Origin: Bacteroidales bacterium
GTDB taxonomy: Bacteria; Bacteroidota; Bacteroidia; Bacteroidales; Marinilabiliaceae
Assembly: GCA_003249255.1 (NCBI GenBank)
Contig: QKJP01000036.1
Span: 1-64,000, forward strand
DNA: 64,000 nucleotides
Direction of reading: 5' to 3'
In this document: piece by piece, positions 27,537 to 34,594 of the stretch
Layout: the number at the start of each line of letters is the position of its first letter
Position numbering within the stretch: position 1 is the stretch's first letter
The notes under the pieces: generated by a model
The model's database searches: none
What the model was told of the DNA's origin: nothing
The model's input: the letters and a program-made list of their open reading frames with translations, nothing else
Position numbers and translations under genes: made by a program

Positions 27537-27576
27537 CTTTAACCTAACCTTAACCCTAACTTATGAAGAAAACTTC
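27505..27576 (-). ncRNA. Candidate small RNA, copy 2 (72 nt)
   Basis: Read on the minus strand this matches 2091-2162 almost base for base over the first 40 nt, including the GAAG-TTTT-CTTC mini-hairpin and AGTTAGGGTTAAGGTTAGGT. It then forms a terminator stem (27511-27536) of different sequence but the same length and pairing. A shared TTGTAACCTTT box lies about 34 nt upstream; the -7 region (CAGTAATAGC) is weaker than in copy 1. It is convergent with the HAD gene, so it may also end that transcript. Confidence 0.55.
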
Positions 27577-27769
27577 AAGTGCTATTACTGTATTAACACA
27601 TAAAGGTTACAACATTAACATTTTTTATAGATTTATTATTGAAAGGAAAAACAGACAACAGGAATATAAGATATTGACATCCGATTTAAACTAAACTAAC
27701 TTGCATACATTAGAAAGAGTTTTTATTAGATAACAATAAACAAACTAAAAACCTAGAAAGGAGGAAGTT

Positions 27770-28024
27770 ATGGGAATATTATTTTGGATAACCATTGGAG
27801 TTATTGTTAGCATTTTAACACTCGCCATTGAACCATATGTTAACCGTATTCACATACCTGCTACAATTATTTTAGGTGTTGCAGGTGCTGTTTTGGGAGG
27901 TGTTATTGGTTCATTTTTAGGATTTAACACTATTGAAGGAATGCATTTCATGATCCCTTTCTTGGCGTTTGCAGGTTCCATTTTCTTTCTAACCCTGTAT
28001 AGAAATATAGAAAAGCTACATTAG
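27770..28024 (+). CDS. YeaQ/GlsB-like small membrane protein
   Basis: An 84-residue protein with three hydrophobic segments and the glycine-rich GVAGAVLGGVIGSFLG of the transglycosylase-associated (YeaQ/YmgE/GlsB) family. The family sits in the inner membrane and is often stress-induced; the biochemical activity is unknown. The start at 27770 is preceded by AAAGGAGGAAG, an unusually strong Shine-Dalgarno sequence for Bacteroidota, which suggests high expression. The gene is isolated, with its own terminator. Confidence 0.75.
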   Translation: MGILFWITIGVIVSILTLAIEPYVNRIHIPATIILGVAGAVLGGVIGSFLGFNTIEGMHFMIPFLAFAGSIFFLTLYRNIEKLH

Positions 28025-28061
28025 TTTTATAACAATTGGATTGCATTGAAAGAAAAGGAGT

Positions 28062-28097
28062 AAAAAACATTCTCATATTTTGTGAATGTTTTTTTAT
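28062..28097 (+). terminator. Terminator of the YeaQ-like gene
   Basis: The arms AACATTC (28066-28072) and GAATGTT (28084-28090) are followed by a T run, 40 bp after the stop codon. Confidence 0.8.
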
Positions 28098-28180
28098 ACT
28101 ATGACATGTAATAGGATTTAAACAAAGTTTGCCGGCTTAGTAATAGGCCATCCCTAGAAACTTGGTTTAACCCGTTTCTT

Positions 28181-28305
28181 GATATTAAGACAACGCTCTT
28201 TGGCGCTAACAATACATATTGCCATAATATTCATAGCCCTACGGACTATGCTAAACGATACCGCATCTTTGATACTATAATATTTTTCGTATTGATAGTA
28301 GACAA
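28181..28305 (-). repeat. Dispersed repeat family 1, truncated copy D
   Basis: Its reverse complement matches the first half of copies A-C: ATCAAAGATGCGGTATCG, then a CATAGxCxGxAGGGCTATG stem, TTATGGCA and TGTTAGCGCCAAAGAGCG. The second half (GATTAATATCCTAGCC... onward) is absent. It lies immediately downstream of the GIY-YIG/pseudo-tRNA tandem. Confidence 0.65.
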
Positions 28306-28319
28306 CGACCGGCCTCCAA

Positions 28320-28367
28320 TTATTTATTCAACTTTGGACTAAAGATGATATAACAAAAAGCATTCAT
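28320..28367 (-). pseudogene. Truncated second copy of the GIY-YIG gene start
   Basis: Fifteen codons (MNAFCYIIFSPKLNK) are identical to the start of the GIY-YIG gene at 28477-28773 and are followed by a stop created at the repeat border. It is part of the 134-bp direct repeat and also follows a tRNA 3' half and terminator, exactly as the full gene does. Confidence 0.85.
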
Positions 28368-28455
28368 CTGGCAGGGTTAAGGTTAAAAAAAAGCACCCAC
28401 GTAAATCGTAAGTGCTTTTTGTGGGCCCAGCTGGGCTTGAACCAGCGACCCCCTG
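28322..28455 (-). repeat. Direct repeat, downstream copy (GIY-YIG start, terminator, tRNA 3' half)
   Basis: 134 bp nearly identical to 28728-28862; differences are one A in a run and TTTTTG against TCTCG. It carries the first 15 GIY-YIG codons, the TTAACCTTAACCCT word, a hairpin terminator and the 3' half of the CAT-anticodon tRNA. Confidence 0.9.
28391..28416. terminator. Terminator copy behind the pseudo-tRNA
   Basis: AAGCAC..ACG..CGT..GTGCTT stem with eight A residues on its left, which reads as a T run on the minus strand; a shorter T run follows on the plus strand. It is a duplicate of the hairpin at 28798-28824. Confidence 0.7.
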
Positions 28456-28486
28456 TCCCGATAGTTATCGGGAGAGTCAGGTGCTA
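28421..28486 (-). pseudogene. Pseudo-tRNA split in the anticodon loop by a palindrome
   Basis: The minus strand reads TAGCACCTGACTC, identical to the tRNA at 28868-28880. The palindrome TCCCGATAACTATCGGGA (28456-28473) then stands in place of the ATAAT that completes the anticodon loop. After it come CAGGGGGTCGCTGGTTCAAG and the rest of the tRNA 3' half, ending in the acceptor strand. The 5' acceptor and most of the D arm are missing. The stop codon of the GIY-YIG gene (TGA, 28477-28479) lies inside this tRNA remnant. Confidence 0.85.
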
Positions 28487-28773
28487 GTTTGATCAATAAT
28501 TTTTTGCTTTAATTCAGTATACTTCTTCAGGTTTCTTATAAAAATTGAACTCTTTTTTGATTTAATGGCACGTTCAATTCGAATTGCATGAGCATAATCT
28601 TTCGCAGGAATTACGATAAACTTTTCCCAATCATTTGATTTTGAGGTAAACCGATCTACGCCGTAAGTATGATTATTATGCTTATCTAAACGTGTAACAA
28701 AATCTTCTTGAGAAGCTCCAATGTAAAATTTATTCAACTTTGGACTAAAGATGATATAACAAAAAGCATTCAT
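28477..28773 (-). CDS. GIY-YIG nuclease-family protein linked to tRNA
   Basis: A 98-residue single-domain GIY-YIG protein. The motif is CYIIFSPKLNKFYIGAS (residues 5-21). A conserved Arg in RLDKHNNH, the FTSKSNDWEKF strand, the catalytic-type Glu in AIRIERAIKSKKS and the terminal IRNLKK helix follow. Small proteins of this kind are common in Bacteroidota (UPF0213/UvrC-like domain) and their activity is unproven. It starts 56 bp after the 3' end of an intact tRNA, just past that tRNA's terminator. Its last codons and stop overlap a tRNA remnant. This arrangement resembles a tRNA-associated mobile unit. Confidence 0.8.
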   Translation of the reverse strand: MNAFCYIIFSPKLNKFYIGASQEDFVTRLDKHNNHTYGVDRFTSKSNDWEKFIVIPAKDYAHAIRIERAIKSKKSSIFIRNLKKYTELKQKIIDQTST

Positions 28774-28862
28774 CTGGCAGGGTTAAGGTTAAAAAAAAAG
28801 CACCCACGTAAATCGTAAGTGCTTCTCGTGGGCCCAGCTGGGCTTGAACCAGCGACCCCCTG
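28728..28862 (-). repeat. Direct repeat, upstream copy
   Basis: 135 bp covering the tRNA 3' half, its terminator and the first 15 codons of the intact GIY-YIG gene. It is paired with 28322-28455, and the repeat period is 406 bp. Confidence 0.9.
28798..28824. terminator. Terminator of the tRNA gene
   Basis: AAGCAC..ACG..CGT..GTGCTT stem; on the minus strand it is followed by a run of nine T residues, directly after the tRNA 3' end. Confidence 0.75.
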
Positions 28863-28903
28863 ATTATGAGTCAGGTGCTACTAACCAACTGAGCTATAGG
28901 CCC
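28829..28903 (-). tRNA. tRNA with CAT anticodon, probably tRNA-Ile2
   Basis: A cloverleaf can be drawn. The acceptor is GGGCCTA/TGGGCCC, the anticodon arm is CCTGA-CTCATAA-TCAGG (anticodon CAT) and the T arm is GCTGG-TTCAAGC-CCAGC, with discriminator A and CCA not encoded. GACTCATAATC followed by GGTCGCTGGTTCAAG resembles the lysidine-modified Ile2 tRNA of E. coli more than elongator or initiator Met tRNA, so it should read AUA after TilS modification. Oddly, the D arm reads GCTCAGTTGGTTAGTAGC, with an extra T that breaks the usual GCTC/GAGC stem. The same TAGCACC occurs in the pseudo-tRNA downstream. Confidence 0.85.
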
Positions 28904-29263
28904 CATTAAAGTCAAACTTCAATGTTTTGCTTTGTGATTTCTCATTCAGCGGATGCAAAGATAAATAAGAATTTCAAAAATCAAAATACATTTATTTATT
29001 CATTATGCATATTTAGTATAGACATCGGATAATAAATAACAAACTAAAAAGAAAAAAGCATTGATAAACAGATTTAAAGACTACAATTAATCTTGCATAA
29101 AAAAAGTAGTTCCACGAAGAATGAATATAAATTAATTTGAAATAGCTCAAACTTTGGTAATTCAGCAAATCTACAATTCAGCAACCCTTCACATTCCTTC
29201 CTTCATCAATCGCTAATCTCTCCAATTAACTTTTCTTATATTTGCCGCAAATAATAGACTGAT
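28904..29263. other. Intergenic region between tRNA and rfaE1
   Basis: AT-rich, with no gene. It holds an ATTCAGCAA/CTACAATTCAGCAA low-complexity patch (29155-29190) similar to that near 2310, and the rfaE1 promoter at its right end. Confidence 0.4.
29237..29244 (+). promoter_or_regulatory. Promoter -7 element of rfaE1
   Basis: TATATTTG matches the Bacteroidota TAnnTTTG -7 element and lies 20 bp before the ATG. No clear -33 TTTG is present, and the leader would be very short. Confidence 0.5.
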
Positions 29264-30265
29264 ATGACCAAAAACGAACTTACATCTATTTTTGATTCAT
29301 TTAAAGAGAAACATATTTTAATCATAGGCGACGTTATGATTGACTCGTACCTTTGGGGAGATGTCACACGTATTTCACCAGAGGCTCCAGTGCCCATTAT
29401 TGCAACCACCAGCCGCGAAAATCGTTTGGGAGGCGCAGCCAATGTAGCCTTAAACATTCAAGCATTAGGAGCCACTCCAATCTTGTGTTCAGTTATTGGA
29501 GACGACGATGCCGGTAATATCTTTCAGCAATTATTAGAAAATAACAACATGCCGACAGATGGTATGGTTACTTCAAAACAACGAAAAACAACCATAAAAA
29601 CACGCATCATCAGTCACCATCAGCACCTATTAAGGGTAGATGAAGAAGAGGATCATCCCATTGAAACAGCTTTACAAACAAAGCTGAATAATCACATTCA
29701 GCACATTTTAAATCAATATAAAATAGATGCTATCATATTCGAAGATTATGATAAGGGAGCAATAACACCTGAAATCATTAAGTTCACTTCTGAATTAGCC
29801 AATCAAAAAGCCATTCCAACTTTAGTCGATCCTAAAAAACGAAATTTTGACAATTATCAATCATTGACTTTTTTCAAACCAAACTTTAAAGAATTTAAAG
29901 AAGGTGTAAAAGTAGATGTAAAATTAGGAGATGAATCAGCCATTTTAAAAGCTGCTCAATCTTACCGAAAAAAACAAAAACTAGATATTATGATGGTAAC
30001 CATGGCTGAAAAAGGTGTAATGGTTATTGACGATGAAGGCCATTCCTTTATTCCAGCTGAAAAACGTGAAATTGCAGATGTGTCTGGCGCAGGTGATACT
30101 GTAATTAGTGTTAGTGCGCTTTGTTTAGCCAGCGGGCTTTCTTCAGAATATGTAGCGCGTATTGCCAATATGGCTGGCGGTTTGGTTTGTGAACATTCGG
30201 GAGTTGTTCCGATCGATAAAGCAGAATTACTAAACGAATGTTTTTTGAAAATTATCAGTCAGTAA
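29264..30265 (+). CDS. rfaE1: D-glycero-beta-D-manno-heptose-7-phosphate kinase
   Basis: A 333-residue PfkB-family kinase corresponding to the N-terminal domain of HldE. The opening GDVMIDSYLWGDVTRISPEAPVPI is diagnostic for the heptose kinase group (shown here by GDVMIDSYLWGDV and ISPEAPVP). GGAANVALN and the catalytic-base motif DVSGAGDTV (near residue 271) are intact. It phosphorylates heptose-7-phosphate at C1 on the way to ADP-heptose for LPS core. The cytidylyltransferase half (RfaE2) is absent, as is common in Bacteroidota where it is a separate gene. Confidence 0.92.
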   Translation: MTKNELTSIFDSFKEKHILIIGDVMIDSYLWGDVTRISPEAPVPIIATTSRENRLGGAANVALNIQALGATPILCSVIGDDDAGNIFQQLLENNNMPTDGMVTSKQRKTTIKTRIISHHQHLLRVDEEEDHPIETALQTKLNNHIQHILNQYKIDAIIFEDYDKGAITPEIIKFTSELANQKAIPTLVDPKKRNFDNYQSLTFFKPNFKEFKEGVKVDVKLGDESAILKAAQSYRKKQKLDIMMVTMAEKGVMVIDDEGHSFIPAEKREIADVSGAGDTVISVSALCLASGLSSEYVARIANMAGGLVCEHSGVVPIDKAELLNECFLKIISQ

Positions 30266-30380
30266 AAGGGTTACATCAAATAAGCCGACAATTGTTAGTT
30301 ATTATTGCAAAAATCACTTTGGCATTCGAAATTAAATTAGCAATTTGTAGTCCATTTTCATTAAAATAAAACAGTGCTCT

Positions 30381-31157
30381 ATGGGTAAATTAATAGCATT
30401 AGCTAATCAAAAAGGTGGAGTAGGTAAAACCACTACAGCTATCAATTTGGCTGCCAGTCTAGCCGTTTTGGAATTCAAGGTATTGGTGGTAGATGCTGAT
30501 CCGCAGGCCAATGCAACTTCCGGTTTAGGCTTTGATTTAAAAGAAATCGAAAACAGTATATATGAGTGCATTGTAGATGGTATTGATCCAAAAACTGCCA
30601 TCTTAAAAACCGAAATTGAACACTTGCACGTAATTCCATCTCACATCGACTTAGTAGGTGCTGAAATCGAAATGCTCAATCTACCAAATCGTGAACATGT
30701 ACTAACCAAGGTATTAGACCAGGTAAAAGACAATTACGATTTCATTTTAATTGATTGCTCACCTTCACTTGGTTTAATTACAGTCAATGCATTAACTGCA
30801 GCCGACTCTGTCATAATTCCGGTGCAGTGCGAATACTTTGCATTAGAAGGATTAGGCAAATTATTAAATACCATAAAAATTATCCAAAGTCGTTTAAATC
30901 CGGATTTAGAGATTGAAGGCTTCCTGCTAACCATGTTCGACTCACGTTTAAATCTATCCAACCAAGTAGTAGAAGAAGTACAACGTCACTTCCAGGACAT
31001 GGTATTTGAAACCTTAATATCGCGTAACATTAAGTTAAGTGAAGCACCAAGTTATGGGAAAGCGGTAGTTATGTATGATGCCACTTCTAAAGGAGCAGTT
31101 AACTACCTTAATCTGGCTAAAGAGTTAGTGAAGAAAAACAACTTGGATAAAAAATAA
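30381..31157 (+). CDS. parA: Chromosome-partitioning ATPase ParA/Soj
   Basis: 258 residues. It has a deviant Walker A motif, [16 protein letters not shown] (residues 8-23), Walker A' DADPQANAT, Walker B in [11 protein letters not shown], and [11 protein letters not shown]-type switch sequence. It forms ATP-dependent dimers on the nucleoid and moves ParB-parS complexes. parB lies 148 bp downstream, and three parS-like sites lie in the same window. The start ATG directly precedes the conserved [12 protein letters not shown] strand. Confidence 0.96.
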   Translation: MGKLIALANQKGGVGKTTTAINLAASLAVLEFKVLVVDADPQANATSGLGFDLKEIENSIYECIVDGIDPKTAILKTEIEHLHVIPSHIDLVGAEIEMLNLPNREHVLTKVLDQVKDNYDFILIDCSPSLGLITVNALTAADSVIIPVQCEYFALEGLGKLLNTIKIIQSRLNPDLEIEGFLLTMFDSRLNLSNQVVEEVQRHFQDMVFETLISRNIKLSEAPSYGKAVVMYDATSKGAVNYLNLAKELVKKNNLDKK

Positions 31158-31258
31158 CAGAAAATATAAAGAGATTAAATACTCTGGAGTAGAACATACT
31201 TTTCGCCAATGTTTTTTTGTCGAAAGAAAAAATACTAGAAACTCCGGTCTCAATTTTA

Positions 31259-31266
31259 TATTTTTG
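31259..31266 (+). promoter_or_regulatory. Possible -7 promoter element upstream of parB
   Basis: TATTTTTG fits TAnnTTTG and lies 40 bp before the parB ATG in the parA-parB gap, hinting at an extra promoter. No good -33 box is seen. Confidence 0.3.
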
Positions 31267-31305
31267 TCAACTCAAAACAAACACAACGAGATTAACTAGT
31301 ATAAG

Positions 31306-32187
31306 ATGGCAAAAAAGAGCGCTTTAGGACGTGGATTAGGTGCATTGATTGATAATAGTGAAGAAGTAACAAAAAAAGCTAGTCAACCAGCCGCAGCAAT
31401 TAACGAAATTGAGATTTCTAAAATTGAGGTGAACCCATGGCAGCCTCGTACGAAGTTCGATCAGGAACGTTTAGAAGAATTATCTCAATCAATAAAGCAA
31501 ATTGGTATTGTTCAACCCCTTACTTTACGTAAGATTGATGAAGATAAATACCAGTTAATTGCCGGTGAGCGTCGTTTTAGAGCTTCTCAGTTAGCTGGAT
31601 TAACTGCTGTTCCTGCTTACGTCCGTACTGCGGATGATGACATCATGCTGGAAATGGCTTTGGTTGAAAACATTCAACGTGAAGATCTTGATCCGATTGA
31701 AGTGGCCATCAGTTACCAACGCTTAATTGAAGAATGTAATCTGACTCAGGAAAACATGGCTGACCGTGTGGGTAAAAAACGCTCGACCGTTGCGAACTAC
31801 TTACGCTTATTAAAACTTCCGGCTGAGGTACAATTAGGATTGGTTGAAAAAAGAATTACCATGGGACATGCCCGTGCTATTATAAGTGTTGAAGATCCAC
31901 ATCAGCAAATTGCCATATATGAGCGTACCATTCGTGAAGAATTATCGGTTCGCAAAGTAGAAGAAGCTGTAAGACTTTTAAGTGCCGGCGTAGAAGAAAA
32001 ATCACCCAAGAAAAAAGCTGAAGAAAATCCGGAATACGATGATTTAAAGGCTCAATTATCAGATTTCTTTAAAACAAAAATACAATTTACACGCTCGGAT
32101 AAAGGTAACGGAAAGATTACCATTCCTTTTAGTGACGATGAGCAGTTGATGCAAATCATCAGTATTTTAGACAAAAACAAAGCTTGA
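31306..32187 (+). CDS. parB: Chromosome-partitioning protein ParB/Spo0J
   Basis: 293 residues. The N-terminal CTPase/ParB domain includes NPWQPRTKFD and the arginine patch GERRFRA (residues 86-92), followed by ENIQREDLDPIE. The helix-turn-helix (TQENMADRVGKKRSTVANYL) should read parS. The C-terminal dimerisation region is at about 235-293. It loads on parS as a CTP-dependent clamp. It is encoded with parA and followed by DUF5683 and mltD, an order commonly seen in Bacteroidota. Confidence 0.96.
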   Translation: MAKKSALGRGLGALIDNSEEVTKKASQPAAAINEIEISKIEVNPWQPRTKFDQERLEELSQSIKQIGIVQPLTLRKIDEDKYQLIAGERRFRASQLAGLTAVPAYVRTADDDIMLEMALVENIQREDLDPIEVAISYQRLIEECNLTQENMADRVGKKRSTVANYLRLLKLPAEVQLGLVEKRITMGHARAIISVEDPHQQIAIYERTIREELSVRKVEEAVRLLSAGVEEKSPKKKAEENPEYDDLKAQLSDFFKTKIQFTRSDKGNGKITIPFSDDEQLMQIISILDKNKA

Positions 32188-32208
32188 TAGTTAATTAATA
32201 CTGTTGTT

Positions 32209-32868
32209 TTGAATACAACTATTCACAAAGGATCAATACTCATTTTACTTGTTTGCTTACTTGGCTTTAATACATTAAACGCGCAAGAAGCTCTCAAACA
32301 AGACACCCTAATATATAGCACTGATACAACCTTTTACTCTCCGGTTATCTTTCAAAACGAGAAAGTTCATTCGCCACATAAAGCAAGTATGTATTCGGCA
32401 ATATTACCGGGTTTAGGGCAAGCTTACAATAAGAAATACTGGAAAATACCGATAATCTATGCCCTCACAGGTTCCATTGTCTATGGCATAAATTTTAACA
32501 GTAGATATTACAATTTGTTCCGTTCTGCATACCGTGATTTTATTGTTCAAGATCCGGGTAATACCAGCTACGAACGATTTATTCCAACTGGCCTTACCAA
32601 AGATGATGTATTGTATGGCGAATACCGGTCCTGGTTTGAAAACTCATTGAACAACCGAAAACAACTCTACAAACGAAACCGCGATTTAACCTATATGTTA
32701 TTAGCCGGTGTATATTTACTTCAAATTGTTGACGCTGCGGTAGATGCACACTTTTACGATTTTGATATCAGTGATGATCTATCCATGAGCGTGCAACCCA
32801 ACTTAATGGATCCCGCACCGGGTGAATATACCGGTGGTTTGGGCATGCAACTTACACTAAAATTTTAA
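32209..32868 (+). CDS. DUF5683 envelope protein
   Basis: 219 residues from a TTG start. A signal peptide (residues 1-25) is followed by the DUF5683 core: SAILPGLGQAYNKKYWKIPI with hydrophobic segments, and near the C-terminus RDLTYMLLAGVYLLQIVDA. It is probably an outer-membrane or periplasmic protein. It overlaps no neighbour but is 21 bp after parB and 2 bp before mltD, so it is surely co-transcribed. The function is unknown; the conserved linkage to parB and a murein hydrolase suggests a cell-cycle or envelope role. Confidence 0.8.
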   Translation: MNTTIHKGSILILLVCLLGFNTLNAQEALKQDTLIYSTDTTFYSPVIFQNEKVHSPHKASMYSAILPGLGQAYNKKYWKIPIIYALTGSIVYGINFNSRYYNLFRSAYRDFIVQDPGNTSYERFIPTGLTKDDVLYGEYRSWFENSLNNRKQLYKRNRDLTYMLLAGVYLLQIVDAAVDAHFYDFDISDDLSMSVQPNLMDPAPGEYTGGLGMQLTLKF

Positions 32869-32870
32869 AA

Positions 32871-34427
32871 ATGAATTGTTTAAAACACATGTTTGCAGCA
32901 ACGCTTTTAGCATCAAGCGCTTGCCTGCTAAGTGCAAGTGATATTAACAGAGATACTATCCCGGATCAACCCGTGGATAACCTAGTAAATAACCTCGACA
33001 GCCTTATTCATAAATGGTATCTTAAAAATGATATCAAAGATTTGGTCCAAGATTCTGTTATCATCAATGATTCAATCGCTAAATTGGCTTTAAACGATTC
33101 TGTTTACATCCAACGATTAGCAGATATTGAGTCACCTATTAAATATACTTTTAATTCAAAGGTAAAATCATACATTGAGCTTTATACCATCAAGCGACGG
33201 GAGCAGGTTCAAAGCATGTTAGGCTTATCAGAATACTATTTTCCCATGTTTGAAGCTGCTTTAGATGCTAATGACATGCCATTGGAATTAAAACACTTAG
33301 CCATTATCGAGTCTGCTTTAAATCCACGTGCTTTCTCGAAAGCTGGTGCTGCGGGTTTGTGGCAATTCATGTATTACACAGGCAAGCAATATGGATTAAC
33401 GGTAAACTCTTACATTGATGAGCGTCGCGATCCTCAAAAATCAACACTAGCAGCAGTTAATTACCTAAAAGATTTATTCGCTATTTATCAGGATTGGCTT
33501 TTAGTCATTGCTGCTTATAACTGTGGTCCCGGAAACGTAAACAAAGCCATTAGAAGATCAGGTGGATACCGTGATTTCTGGAAAATATATTACCATCTTC
33601 CGCGTGAAACTCGTGGATATGTTCCGGCTTTTATTGGAGCTACCTATACTTTTAAATACGCCAAAGAGCATCAGTTATATCCGGTTGAAAATTCTCTCCC
33701 TACAATGACGGATACTATCATGATTCATCAACCTTTACACCTCAAACAAGTGGCTGAGAAGCTAAACATCCCAATTGAGCAACTGAGAGATCTAAATCCT
33801 CAGTATAGAAAAGATATTATACCTGCCAATAACACCTCTTACTCATTACGCTTAAATCTAAACCATGCAACCGAAATGGCAGGTCAGGAGGACAGTATTT
33901 ATGCTTATAAACGTGAAACTTATTTTTCGAATGGTGAAGAGCTTGTGGCTCAACCTGAATATAACTATCACGCGCCTGATGCTCCTCATGGAACCAAAGC
34001 TGTTGGTTATGTTGTAAAATCAGGAGATGCCATTGGGTTAATAGCCGATTGGTTTGATGTACGTACCAATGACCTGCGTTACTGGAACAACATTCGACGT
34101 AACATAATTCAGGTCGGTCAGAAATTAACCATTTATGTTCCGGCAAATAAGGTGAGTCATTATGCAAAAATTAATGCCTTGTCCTATGCTGAAAAACAAA
34201 AACTTGCAGGAAAAACAATAGCTACAGCCACCGTTAGTAATCCGAAAGCCCCGGTAAAAGAAGATGCAAACTATGTGTACTACACCGTTAAAAGTGGCGA
34301 TAATTTATGGAACATTGCACAGAGATTCAATGGCGTAAGTAATCAGGATATCAAACAATTAAATAACATTTCTGACGAACGAAAAATTGCTCCGGGGCAA
34401 CGCTTAAAAATTAAACCAAAATTATAA
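32871..34427 (+). CDS. mltD: MltD-like lytic transglycosylase with LysM domains
   Basis: 518 residues. The N-terminal signal (ATLLASSACLLSAS) could include a lipobox-like SSAC. The SLT domain has the catalytic Glu in AIIESALNPRAFSKAGAAG (Glu near 146), LWQFMYYTGKQYGL and AAYNCGPGNVNKAI. LysM domains follow at about 379-425 (YVVKSGDAIGLIADWF) and 467-513 (YTVKSGDNLWNIAQRF), with a weaker one at about 284-328. It cleaves peptidoglycan glycan strands at the inner face of the outer membrane. It is the last gene of the parAB operon. Confidence 0.92.
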   Translation: MNCLKHMFAATLLASSACLLSASDINRDTIPDQPVDNLVNNLDSLIHKWYLKNDIKDLVQDSVIINDSIAKLALNDSVYIQRLADIESPIKYTFNSKVKSYIELYTIKRREQVQSMLGLSEYYFPMFEAALDANDMPLELKHLAIIESALNPRAFSKAGAAGLWQFMYYTGKQYGLTVNSYIDERRDPQKSTLAAVNYLKDLFAIYQDWLLVIAAYNCGPGNVNKAIRRSGGYRDFWKIYYHLPRETRGYVPAFIGATYTFKYAKEHQLYPVENSLPTMTDTIMIHQPLHLKQVAEKLNIPIEQLRDLNPQYRKDIIPANNTSYSLRLNLNHATEMAGQEDSIYAYKRETYFSNGEELVAQPEYNYHAPDAPHGTKAVGYVVKSGDAIGLIADWFDVRTNDLRYWNNIRRNIIQVGQKLTIYVPANKVSHYAKINALSYAEKQKLAGKTIATATVSNPKAPVKEDANYVYYTVKSGDNLWNIAQRFNGVSNQDIKQLNNISDERKIAPGQRLKIKPKL

Positions 34428-34432
34428 TAATG

Positions 34433-34486
34433 GTATTGAGATATGATAATTAGTACTCCCTGCACTAATTACTCATATCTCAATAC
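34433..34486 (+). terminator. Long perfect stem-loop after mltD
   Basis: GTATTGAGATATGA pairs with TCATATCTCAATAC (14 bp). After small bulges AATTAGT pairs with ACTAATT (7 bp), with a 9-nt loop. No T run follows. It lies 6 bp after the mltD stop, so it may act as a terminator, an mRNA stabiliser or a processing site. Confidence 0.6.
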
Positions 34487-34594
34487 ACATTAATGTATCC
34501 AGCTTTTTTATGTAAAAGTCATTATTTTTTGTATTTTTCCACACCATGGCTTGTTGCAAGCAATTAACGAAGCATTAATCTGCGGGATTCATTA

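Noticed and set aside
33817-34167. 116-codon minus-strand frame inside mltD
   Set aside because: Antisense shadow of the LysM region.
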